A DNA stretch of 11,702 nucleotides from Actinomycetes bacterium (GTDB lineage: Bacteria > Actinomycetota > Acidimicrobiia > Acidimicrobiales > Bog-793), in NCBI GenBank assembly GCA_021785095.1, contig JAJYGM010000702.1, forward strand, positions 1-11,702. The letters run 5' to 3'. The position numbers and the translations under genes were made by a program. Shown here piece after piece: positions 1-5,761 of the stretch; the first letter of the stretch is position 1, and the number at the start of each line of letters is the position of its first letter. The notes below the pieces were generated by a model, which saw only the letters and a list, made by a program, of their open reading frames with translations, did no database searches and had not been told where the DNA came from.

Positions 1-2
1 TG

Positions 3-119
3 GGAGGAGCAGCCGGATGCTGGGGAAGCGACACGCCGAATGGCGGAGCCGCCCGCCCGTTCAGGACGGTGCTCGCCGGTGGACCCCAGATCTACCGCGA
101 GGCGGCGGCCGAGGCATGA
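3..119 (+). CDS. Possible C-terminal end of an upstream gene (partial)
   Basis: The frame starting at base 3 is open from the window edge to a TGA at 117-119. It would encode about 38 residues ending in VLAGGPQIYREAAAEA. I do not recognise the product. The last residues look like an ordinary amphipathic C-terminal helix, and third codon positions are about three-quarters G or C. However, the two other forward frames are also open across this stretch with similar composition, so composition alone does not settle it. The 95 bp that follow (120-214), up to the next gene's GTG, show no clear terminator or promoter. This is a low-confidence call based only on frame and plausibility. Confidence 0.28.
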   Translation, partial: GGAAGCWGSDTPNGGAARPFRTVLAGGPQIYREAAAEA

Positions 120-214
120 CCGCGGCGGGTCGAAGCTCGGCGACGAACGCTCAGGCTCCGCGCTCGTGGTGCGTGCACGATCGCCCGCGGATCACCTGAC
201 CGGGCGTTCGTGCC

Positions 215-1399
215 GTGAGCTGGCCCCTCTTCCTGATCGGCGTCCTCGTCGTCGCGCTCACGTCGGCGAACGTGCTCTTCACCTTGGTGCTCCCTCGCCG
301 GCCGTTCGGCATCGATCGGGTGAACCTCTTGGTCAACCGAGCCGTCCTCCGGACGATGAGCGGGCTGTCGCACATCGCCAGCACCTACGAATGGAAGGAC
401 GCGGTCCTCTCGCCCGTGGGGCCGATCGCCCTCGTGCTGCAGCTGCTCCTTTGGGCGGGCGAGCTCACCGTCGGTTTCGGGTTGCTCATCGCCGCGACAC
501 ACCATTCGATCGGAGACGGGCTCGTCCAGGCGCTGACGTCGCTGTTCACGGTCGGCGCGGCACATGAGGGCGGCGCGCCCGTGGCGTGGTGCGACATCCC
601 GTGCGGAGCGATCTGGGTGGTCATCGTCGCGTTGCAGATCGCGTACCTCCCTACGCTCTACAGCGCCTTCAGCCGACGCGAGGGACTCGTCGCGCTCTTG
701 GAAAGCCGTGCGGGCGTGCCGGCATGGGGCCCGGAGCTCCTCATCCGTCACCAGCTGGTGGGCATCAGCGACACGCTGCCCGACCTCTACTCGTCGTGGG
801 AGGCGTGGGCTGCCGACGTCGCGGAGAGCCACACGACCTACCCGGTCCTGCTCCTCTTCCGATCTCCCGAGGCGTGGTACTCGTGGGTGCTCGGGCAACT
901 GGCCGTGCTGGACGCCGCTGCGATCCACCTCGCGGTCTCGCCCTCGAGCGCGAGCTCGCGAGCCAGGCTCTGCCTGCGCATGGGGTTCACCCTGTTCGAC
1001 CGGATCGCCGTGGCGCTCGGGTGGGAGGTCGATCCGGACCCCGACCCCGAAGGGCCGATCTCACTCGAGTTCGAAGAGTACGAGCGGGCCGTCGACAAGC
1101 TCGCCGAGGTTGGGTTCCCCATGGAACGCAGCGCCGAGGAGTCCTGGCCCGACTTCAGAGGCTGGCGAGTGAACTACGAGAGCGTCGCCTACCGGCTCGC
1201 GGACCGGCTCACCGCTCCGCCCGCCCCTTGGTCCGGGACCCGCCGGCATCTACGGACCGGCCCCGTGCTCCCGAAGCGCCCGCCCCAGCGTCATCCCGGA
1301 GAGCGTCCGGCACGCTCGCACGCGGTCGTCGGACCTCCCGAGCGCCGTGCGCGCGCGGTGCGAGGGCGCCCCTGGGCCCCCCGGTCTCGTCAGGCTTGA
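215..1399 (+). CDS. Three-helix membrane protein with ion-channel-like pore segment
   Basis: This is a 394-residue protein starting at GTG 215, a start needed to keep the first membrane helix. Helices lie at about residues 4-26, 70-95 and 130-151. Between the second and third is a short semi-hydrophobic segment (101-116) ending LTSLFTVG, which recalls the re-entrant pore loop and TVG filter of two-helix potassium channels, although the usual GYG is absent (TVGAA). A long cytoplasmic part follows, with the stretches QIAYLPTLYSAFSRRE, AWGPELLIRH and DVAESHTTYPVL, then an acidic DPDPDPEGPISLEFEEYE segment and a Pro/Arg-rich basic tail (about 335-394). From memory this layout recurs in conserved, uncharacterised actinobacterial membrane proteins, sometimes labelled channel-like. 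Transport activity is inference; the membrane topology is seen. No Shine-Dalgarno is evident. It converges on the yceI-like gene. Confidence 0.85.
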   Translation: MSWPLFLIGVLVVALTSANVLFTLVLPRRPFGIDRVNLLVNRAVLRTMSGLSHIASTYEWKDAVLSPVGPIALVLQLLLWAGELTVGFGLLIAATHHSIGDGLVQALTSLFTVGAAHEGGAPVAWCDIPCGAIWVVIVALQIAYLPTLYSAFSRREGLVALLESRAGVPAWGPELLIRHQLVGISDTLPDLYSSWEAWAADVAESHTTYPVLLLFRSPEAWYSWVLGQLAVLDAAAIHLAVSPSSASSRARLCLRMGFTLFDRIAVALGWEVDPDPDPEGPISLEFEEYERAVDKLAEVGFPMERSAEESWPDFRGWRVNYESVAYRLADRLTAPPAPWSGTRRHLRTGPVLPKRPPQRHPGERPARSHAVVGPPERRARAVRGRPWAPRSRQA

Positions 1400-1459
1400 G
1401 CGAGCCCGGGGGTGACCGCTCCAAGGGTGGCGAGCTGTCCCCAGGTCAGGCCGGCTCGC
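1400..1459. terminator. Imperfect nested inverted repeat between convergent genes
   Basis: Nested complementary arms span the gap between two convergent genes: GCGAGCC (1400-1406) with GGCTCGC (1453-1459), TGACC (1413-1417) with GGTCA (1444-1448), and GCTC (1418-1421) with GAGC (1432-1435). Bulges separate the arms and there is no T-run on either side. The right half overlaps the last codons of the minus-strand yceI gene. It could act as a weak bidirectional terminator. Each arm is short, so chance pairing in GC-rich DNA is possible. Confidence 0.33.
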
Positions 1460-2015
1460 CGTCTGCGGCCCGAATGGCCGACACCTCCACCTCCAGGGTG
1501 ACGTTCTCGCTCACGAGCACGCCGCCAGCCTCGAGCGCCACGTTCCAGTTGACGCCCCAGTCCTTGCGGTTGATGGTCGTCGAGCCCTCGAACCCGATAC
1601 GCCTGTTGCCGTAGGGGTCGGTCGCCTCGCCGCTGTACTCGAGCTCGAGGGTGACGGGCTTGGTCACACTTTTCACGGTCAGGTCACCGGTGACGTGGTA
1701 GGACACTCCACCCGCCGCCTCGACCCGGGTGGAGACGAACTTGATCTCCGGGTACACGTCCATCGAGAAGAAGTCGTTGCTCTTCAGGTGCGCGTCACGG
1801 TCGGGGTTGCGCGTGTCGATGCTCGCAGCCTTGATCGTGAGCTCGAGGTGCGACTTGGCCGGGTTCTCGACGTCGAAGTACCCGCTCCCCTCGAACTCGT
1901 TGAACGAGCCCCTTACCTTCGCCACCATGGCGTGACGTGCCACGAAGCCGATCCGGCTATGGCTGGGGTCGATCTTGTAGGTGCCGGTGACAGTGGCGGG
2001 CACGATCGTGGTCAT
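1446..2015 (-). CDS. YceI family protein
   Basis: This is a 189-residue protein of the YceI family, beta-barrel lipocalin-like proteins that bind long isoprenoid or amphiphilic lipids. The family hallmarks are in order: YKIDPSHSRIGFVARHAMVA (about 13-32), VRGSFNEFEG (34-43), NPDRDAHLKSNDFF (70-83), YPEIKFVS (88-95), VTGDLTVKSVTKPVTLE (108-124) and GFEGSTTINRKDWGVNWN (141-158). There is no signal peptide, so this is the cytoplasmic version common in actinobacteria rather than the periplasmic E. coli type. The length matches the family. The start is fixed by AAGGAGGAG (2023-2031) just upstream of the ATG. The gene is divergent from a MarR-type regulator, which is its likely controller (inference). 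The ligand cannot be told from sequence. Confidence 0.95.
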   Translation of the reverse strand: MTTIVPATVTGTYKIDPSHSRIGFVARHAMVAKVRGSFNEFEGSGYFDVENPAKSHLELTIKAASIDTRNPDRDAHLKSNDFFSMDVYPEIKFVSTRVEAAGGVSYHVTGDLTVKSVTKPVTLELEYSGEATDPYGNRRIGFEGSTTINRKDWGVNWNVALEAGGVLVSENVTLEVEVSAIRAADGEPA

Positions 2016-2022
2016 GAGGTTG

Positions 2023-2031
2023 CTCCTCCTT
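2023..2031 (-). promoter_or_regulatory. Ribosome binding site of the yceI-like gene
   Basis: On the minus strand AAGGAGGAG lies 7 nt before the ATG at 2015. It is one of the strongest Shine-Dalgarno sequences in the window. It contrasts with the MarR, LOG and phosphorylase genes, which have none. Confidence 0.8.
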
Positions 2032-2037
2032 CTTTCT

Positions 2038-2061
2038 CGGGAACTCCTGTGGGGAGTCCCG
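2038..2061. promoter_or_regulatory. Bulged inverted repeat in the yceI leader
   Basis: CGGGA-CTCC (2038-2042 and 2044-2047, with one bulged A at 2043) pairs with GGAGTCCCG (2053-2061) around a 5-nt loop. It sits immediately upstream of the yceI ribosome binding site, so it could be a leader hairpin that influences translation or mRNA stability, or a protein-binding palindrome. Nothing in the sequence decides between these. Confidence 0.4.
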
Positions 2062-2133
2062 TCTTCGGACTCGTTCGAGCCGAGCCGCCGGTCCTCCCGG
2101 TGCGTGACGATTCACCCAACATAGAGGAGACGT

Positions 2134-2165
2134 CACCTATTCCCGGGTCGGCACCTAGCCTGGGT
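2134..2165 (+). promoter_or_regulatory. Promoter of marR with tandem operator-like repeats
   Basis: Two direct copies of CACCTAnnCC(n)GGGT occur at 2134-2148 and 2152-2165, 18 bp apart. The second copy is itself an imperfect palindrome (ACCTAGCCTGGGT). It contains TAGCCT (2156-2161), a good actinobacterial -10 hexamer (TANNNT), 7 nt before the GTG start of the MarR gene. This implies a transcript that begins at or next to the start codon. Repeats covering the -10 would suit autorepression by MarR. The hexamer and repeats are visible; the regulatory role is inferred. Confidence 0.5.
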
Positions 2166-2168
2166 GCA

Positions 2169-2738
2169 GTGTCTGAGAGAGCGGCGGACCAGGAGAAGCC
2201 GATCGACCCACGCGGGCTCGGGTCGAGCGCCGAGCCAGGTTCGCCGACACGTGCCCCGTGGCTCGACGAGGGCCAGCAGCGGGCCTGGCGAGCGGTCCAG
2301 GTGATGCAAGCCCGGCTGAACGCCGCCTTGAGCAGCCAGCTCGCGGCCGAGTCCGATCTCTCGTACGCGGACTACGTCGTCCTGGTCGTGCTCACGGACA
2401 AGCCGCAGGGCGCTGCGCGGGTTCGCGAGCTGGCCCGCTACCTGGGCTGGGAGCGCAGCCGGGTCTCCCACCACGTCGCGCGAATGGTCGAGCGGGGGCT
2501 TGTTCGCAAGGAGCGCTCCACGGCGGACCGCAGGGGGTCCTTCGTCGTGGTGACCGAGGCTGGCCGGCGGGCGATCGAAGCCGCCGCGCCGGGCCATGTG
2601 GCAGCGGTGCGGAGATTCTTCGTCGACCCGTTGACCGACGCGCAGCTGGACGCCATCGCCGATGCGGCGGACCGGGTCGTCTCCGCCATCGACTCCGCCG
2701 ATCGGGCGGAGCACGCCCGCATCGTGGGCGCACGCTGA
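2169..2738 (+). CDS. MarR family transcriptional regulator
   Basis: This is a 189-residue winged-helix DNA-binding protein of the MarR family. A disordered N-terminus (1-30) is followed by dimerisation helices (about 34-60), the helix pair LSYADYVVLVVLTD (64-77), the HTH VRELARYLGWERSRVSHHVA (85-104) and the wing RKERSTADRRGSFVVVTEAG (113-132). C-terminal helices complete the dimer interface. The frame stays open far upstream, but GTG at 2169 is chosen because it gives the usual family length and lies 7 nt after a TAGCCT -10 element, consistent with a leaderless mRNA; no ribosome binding site is present. It is divergent from yceI and probably represses it and itself, responding to a small aromatic or lipophilic ligand as is usual for the family (inference). 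Confidence 0.9.
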   Translation: MSERAADQEKPIDPRGLGSSAEPGSPTRAPWLDEGQQRAWRAVQVMQARLNAALSSQLAAESDLSYADYVVLVVLTDKPQGAARVRELARYLGWERSRVSHHVARMVERGLVRKERSTADRRGSFVVVTEAGRRAIEAAAPGHVAAVRRFFVDPLTDAQLDAIADAADRVVSAIDSADRAEHARIVGAR

Positions 2739-2760
2739 ACGCGGGGCCCGCCCTCGACCG

Positions 2761-2782
2761 CGGTCGGTCGGCTGACCGACCG
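2761..2782 (+). terminator. Hairpin downstream of marR
   Basis: CGGTCGGTC (2761-2769) and GACCGACCG (2774-2782) form a perfect 9-bp stem with a GGCT loop, starting 22 nt after the MarR stop. No T-run follows, which is common for GC-rich actinobacterial terminators. It could serve convergent transcription from either side. Confidence 0.6.
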
Positions 2783-2799
2783 GCGCTGACCGCCCTTCG

Positions 2800-2893
2800 C
2801 CGATCCGCCGATCCGACCCTGGCCGATTCGACCCTGGCCGATCCGACCCTGGCCGATCCGACCCTGGCCGATCCGACCCTGGCCGATCCGACC
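2800..2893. repeat. 15-bp minisatellite, about 6 copies
   Basis: The unit CCGATCCGACCCTGG is repeated head to tail at 2808, 2823, 2838, 2853 and 2868. Partial units flank it: CCGATCCG at 2800-2807 and an 11-nt copy at 2883-2893. Only the second full unit differs (one C to T). It lies between the 3' ends of the convergent marR and LOG genes, 12 bp from the LOG stop. The near-identity of copies suggests recent slippage expansion. A frame through it would read as a GSDRP-type repeat, but it lies outside both credible genes. Confidence 0.93.
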
Positions 2894-2905
2894 GGCGCGG
2901 TGCCG

Positions 2906-3496
2906 TCACCGCTCGTCGGCGGTGATCCACTTCTCCACCTTGGCGGGCCGGTACGCGTCGATCAGCTCGAACACGGCGTCTGGCGAGGTCGCGGACGGGA
3001 GGAGCTCGCGGTTCTCCGCCTTCAGCAGCCCCACGGTCACCATGCGGTCGAGCTGGGCCACCATGGGGTCCCAGAACCCGTCCACGTCGAAGAGCACGAT
3101 CGGCTTGCGATGGAGGCCGAGCTGCGACCACGTCGCGATCTCCGCCAGCTCCTCCAGCGTGCCGAGGCCCCCTGGGAGCGCCACGAACGCGTCGGCGAGG
3201 TCGTACATCCGCTGCTTGCGCTCGTGCATCGTGCCCACCTCGTACAGAGTCGTGAGGCCGGCGTGAGCGATCTCACGACGGAACAGCCCGACGGGGATGA
3301 CGCCGGTGACCTTTCCGCCGCGCGCCAGGCACGCGTCAGCGACGACGCCCATCAGGCCGACGCTGCCGCCACCGTAGACGAGCTCGACACCCCGGGCCGC
3401 GATCTCCGAGGCGAGGGAGCGCGCGGACTCGGCGAACCGCACGTCGGAGGGGAGCGACGAGCCGCAGAAGACGCACAGCGCACGAAGCGTCGCCAC
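2906..3496 (-). CDS. LOG family protein (nucleoside 5'-monophosphate phosphoribohydrolase)
   Basis: This is a 196-residue Rossmann-fold protein of the LOG (Lonely Guy)/TIGR00730 family. Characterised members cleave the N-glycosidic bond of nucleotides such as cytokinin riboside 5'-monophosphate or AMP, releasing base and ribose 5-phosphate. Visible hallmarks are the first strand LRALCVFCGSS (4-14), ELVYGGGSVGLMG (38-50), MHERK (90-94) and the signature PGGLGTLEE (108-116), whose Arg and Glu residues bind substrate and catalyse. The length is typical. The start is uncertain. GTG 3496 is chosen because it lies 7 nt after a TATCGT -10-like hexamer (3509-3504), the same spacing as in marR, and begins at the conserved N-terminus. 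GTG 3505 and an in-frame start at 3562 are alternatives. No Shine-Dalgarno is seen. A cytokinin-like role cannot be claimed from sequence. Confidence 0.93.
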   Translation of the reverse strand: MATLRALCVFCGSSLPSDVRFAESARSLASEIAARGVELVYGGGSVGLMGVVADACLARGGKVTGVIPVGLFRREIAHAGLTTLYEVGTMHERKQRMYDLADAFVALPGGLGTLEELAEIATWSQLGLHRKPIVLFDVDGFWDPMVAQLDRMVTVGLLKAENRELLPSATSPDAVFELIDAYRPAKVEKWITADER

Positions 3497-3503
3497 CGGC
3501 GGC

Positions 3504-3509
3504 ACGATA
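3504..3509 (-). promoter_or_regulatory. Candidate -10 element for the LOG gene
   Basis: TATCGT on the minus strand fits TANNNT and precedes the chosen GTG start by 7 nt. No convincing -35 is present at the expected distance. The call rests on the repeated spacing seen in the MarR promoter. Confidence 0.35.
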
Positions 3510-3644
3510 ACGGATCGGCCGCGCGCGCCGCACTCTTGGCTGGGGGACCGTCGGGGACACACGCCAGAGCGCGCGATCCGGCCGTCGCTGAAGCCCTATC
3601 CTCCGAATTCACCCGCCCGCTCGCGCTCAGCAGGGGAAATCAGT

Positions 3645-3680
3645 CACGACTTGACGGTCGTGCGGAGGAAATCGTAACGT
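3645..3680 (+). promoter_or_regulatory. Promoter of the transport operon with inverted repeat around the -35
   Basis: TTGACG (3651-3656) and TAACGT (3675-3680) are separated by 18 bp and match the sigma70/SigA -35 and -10 consensus well. Transcription would start near 3687, leaving a leader of about 58 nt before the ATG at 3745. CACGAC (3645-3650) and GTCGTG (3657-3662) are perfect inverted arms that exactly bracket the -35 hexamer. That is where a repressor would block RNA polymerase. The surrounding bases are the most A/T-rich part of the window. The promoter is seen; operator function is inferred. Confidence 0.7.
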
Positions 3681-3731
3681 CGCTGTCGCGAAAAGATTCT
3701 ACGGGGCGCGAGCCCTGCGGGTGCGTGGACC

Positions 3732-3738
3732 GGGGGGA
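3732..3738 (+). promoter_or_regulatory. Ribosome binding site fixing the substrate-binding protein start
   Basis: GGGGGGA lies 6 nt before ATG 3745. It supports that ATG over the in-frame GTG at 3721, which has no such sequence. Confidence 0.6.
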
Positions 3739-3744
3739 CTGCGA

Positions 3745-5673
3745 ATGATCAACAGGACTGCTGGAGACCCGGGCGCAGGGCGACGCGCGCCGACCTTTTT
3801 GTCGGGTCTGTCGGGTCTGTCGGGTCTGTCGGGTCGCCGGTGGGGCGCGGCGTCTGCGGGTGTCGCGCTGGTGCTGGCGGTGGCCGGAGCCGGCCTCGGC
3901 GCGGGGGTGTCGAGCGGGCTCGCTGCCGCCAGCTCGGCGAGCCACAGGGCGAAGCCCGCAGCAGGCGGGAACGCGAGCTACTCGCTCCTCCCCGGTGACA
4001 ACTTCACATGGATCATCCCGATCGAGAGCCAACAGGCGTACGAGCCGTACCAGACGAACGTCGAGGACGAGATGTACCTCCCGCTCCTGTGGTTCGGCAC
4101 CGGCTCCAAGACCGGCGTCGACTACAAGCTCTCGATCGCCGAGCCGCCTGTCTGGAGCAACGGCGACAAGACCGTCACGATCCACATGAAGCACACGTTC
4201 AAGTGGTCGACAGGAGCACCGGTCACCGCGAAGGACGTCGAGTTCTGCTACGAGCTCTACCAGGTGGGCAAGAGCCAGATCGGCAACTACCTCCCGGGCC
4301 TCTTCCCTGACAACGTCGCGAGCATCTCGTACCCGGGCACCTACACAGTCGTGATCCACCTGAAGAAGTCGTTCAACCCCACGTGGTACACGGGGAACCA
4401 GCTCGGCTGGATCTACCCGCTCCCGGTCCAGGCGTGGGACAAGACGTCCGCGTCCGGTAAGGGCAGCCTGGCCAACTCGTCGACGCCCGCGAAGGCGAAG
4501 GCAGTCTTCACATTCGTGTACACCCAGGCGAAGGACCGGCACACCTACGGGACAAACCCGATGTGGAAGGCCGTCGACGGGCCGTTCGTGATCACAAGCT
4601 ACGACGCCGTCACCCACTCGGCTACCTTCGCCAGGAACACGCACTACACCGGGCCGACAAAGGCGCACCTCGCGAGCTACAGCATCTACAGCTACACAAC
4701 ATCGACCGCTGAGCTCAACGCCCTTCGCTCGGGGAAGATCACGTTCGGGTACGTCCCCTACAGCGACCTCTCCCAGATCTCGTACTTCAAGAGCCACGGT
4801 TACTCGATCAAGTCGTGGCCGATCTTCTACAACGAGGTGGTCGAGCTCGGCTACACGTCCAAGACATGGGGCGCCCTGGCCAAGCAGCTCTACATTCGTC
4901 AGGCGCTCCAGCACCTGATCACACAGAAGCTCTACATCACAAAGACGCTCGGGGGCTACGGGCTCCAGGACTACGGCCCGGTCGCCAACTATCCGCACTC
5001 GAGCTACGTGAGCCCGGCGATGCAAACCGACCCGTACCCCTACGACCCGAAGACGGCGGCGAAGCTCCTCACCAAGCACGGATGGGCCAAGGGGGCTGGA
5101 GGGGTCGTGGTCTGCGAGCGGCCCGGGACCGGGGCTCGCGACTGCGGCAAGGGCATCGCCAAGGGCAGGAAGCTCACATTCCTCTTCATGTACTCGACGG
5201 GCACAACAGCGTTCGCCCAGGAGGTCCAGGCGTTCGCCGCGGCTGCAAAGTCCGTGGGGATCGACCTCAGGCTCGACGGCCAGACTGTCACAACCATGTA
5301 CTCGATCGGCGGCGTCTGCCCGACATCGCCCCCGTGCAAGTGGGGGCTCGCGGGCTACGCAGGGTGGTTCTGGAACTACGGGCAGTACGAGCTCCTCCCC
5401 TCGGGCGAGGACGAGTTCGGCAAAGGCAACTACTGGGGCGGCGGCTACTACACAAAGAAGGCGCAGCAGCTCATCACAGCCGCCGAGACCTCTCCGGGTA
5501 CCAAAGCCCTCTACAAGGACGAGAATTACCTCTCACAGCAGGTGGCGTCCCTCTGGTGGCCGCTGCAGGACTGGGAGGTGGTGGCAGTGAAGAAGAGCCT
5601 GTCTGGGTGGCAGAACCTGAATCCTTACGCGAACTACATGCCCCAGACGTGGTACTTCACGAAGTCGACTTAG
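3745..5673 (+). CDS. ABC transporter substrate-binding protein, family 5 (peptide/oligopeptide type)
   Basis: This is a 642-residue extracytoplasmic solute-binding protein of the SBP_bac_5 family, which delivers peptides or other solutes to DppB/DppC-type permeases. A basic N-terminus contains four LSG repeats (19-30) and RRW (31-33). A hydrophobic segment (about 36-62) follows, then the mature domain with LSIAEPPVWSNG (129-140), HTFKWSTGAPVTAKDVEFCYE (150-170, the family's Lobe I signature region) and RQALQHLI (385-392). There is no lipobox cysteine after the hydrophobic segment, unlike most Gram-positive binding proteins. It may be secreted (Sec, or Tat given the RR) or anchored by an uncleaved helix. 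Cys457/Cys467 and Cys525/Cys531 could form disulfides. It is the first gene of an operon with two permeases downstream. Substrate is unknown; many family members bind sugars, nickel or antibiotics rather than peptides. Confidence 0.95.
   Translation: MINRTAGDPGAGRRAPTFLSGLSGLSGLSGRRWGAASAGVALVLAVAGAGLGAGVSSGLAAASSASHRAKPAAGGNASYSLLPGDNFTWIIPIESQQAYEPYQTNVEDEMYLPLLWFGTGSKTGVDYKLSIAEPPVWSNGDKTVTIHMKHTFKWSTGAPVTAKDVEFCYELYQVGKSQIGNYLPGLFPDNVASISYPGTYTVVIHLKKSFNPTWYTGNQLGWIYPLPVQAWDKTSASGKGSLANSSTPAKAKAVFTFVYTQAKDRHTYGTNPMWKAVDGPFVITSYDAVTHSATFARNTHYTGPTKAHLASYSIYSYTTSTAELNALRSGKITFGYVPYSDLSQISYFKSHGYSIKSWPIFYNEVVELGYTSKTWGALAKQLYIRQALQHLITQKLYITKTLGGYGLQDYGPVANYPHSSYVSPAMQTDPYPYDPKTAAKLLTKHGWAKGAGGVVVCERPGTGARDCGKGIAKGRKLTFLFMYSTGTTAFAQEVQAFAAAAKSVGIDLRLDGQTVTTMYSIGGVCPTSPPCKWGLAGYAGWFWNYGQYELLPSGEDEFGKGNYWGGGYYTKKAQQLITAAETSPGTKALYKDENYLSQQVASLWWPLQDWEVVAVKKSLSGWQNLNPYANYMPQTWYFTKST
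3801..3836 (+). repeat. 9-bp tandem repeat inside the signal region of the binding protein
   Basis: GTCGGGTCT is repeated at 3801, 3810 and 3819, with a fourth copy ending in G at 3828-3836. A TTTTT run precedes it. Because the unit is three codons, copy-number change keeps frame and would only lengthen or shorten an LSG tract in the region before the membrane segment. Confidence 0.92.
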
Positions 5674-5705
5674 GCTCTCCGACGCGGTCGCGCCGCCGGA
5701 GAGCC
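5673..5705 (+). terminator. Intra-operon hairpin between binding-protein and permease genes
   Basis: GGCTCTCCG (5673-5681) and CGGAGAGCC (5697-5705) form a perfect 9-bp stem with a 15-nt GC-rich loop. The stem begins on the last base of the binding-protein stop codon. It has no T-run and lies inside an operon, so it is more likely a partial terminator or 3' stabiliser that lets the binding protein be made in excess over the permeases, a known arrangement in binding-protein operons. That role is inferred. Confidence 0.65.
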
Positions 5706-5761
5706 GGCCGTGCGGACGCGACCGTGTCCGCGAGCTCCTGGCGGGGAGGACCTGACGGGCC

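Noticed and set aside
2133..3131. A minus-strand open frame that would encode a GSDRP pentapeptide repeat protein
   Set aside because: The peptide repeat is only the translation of the 15-bp intergenic minisatellite. The frame overlaps both MarR and LOG out of frame and has no start signal.
3640..5079. A 479-codon open frame on the minus strand opposite the binding-protein gene
   Set aside because: It is a shadow produced by G/C-rich third positions. The product is Arg/Val/Asp-rich without any domain, and the opposite strand encodes an unmistakable family-5 binding protein.
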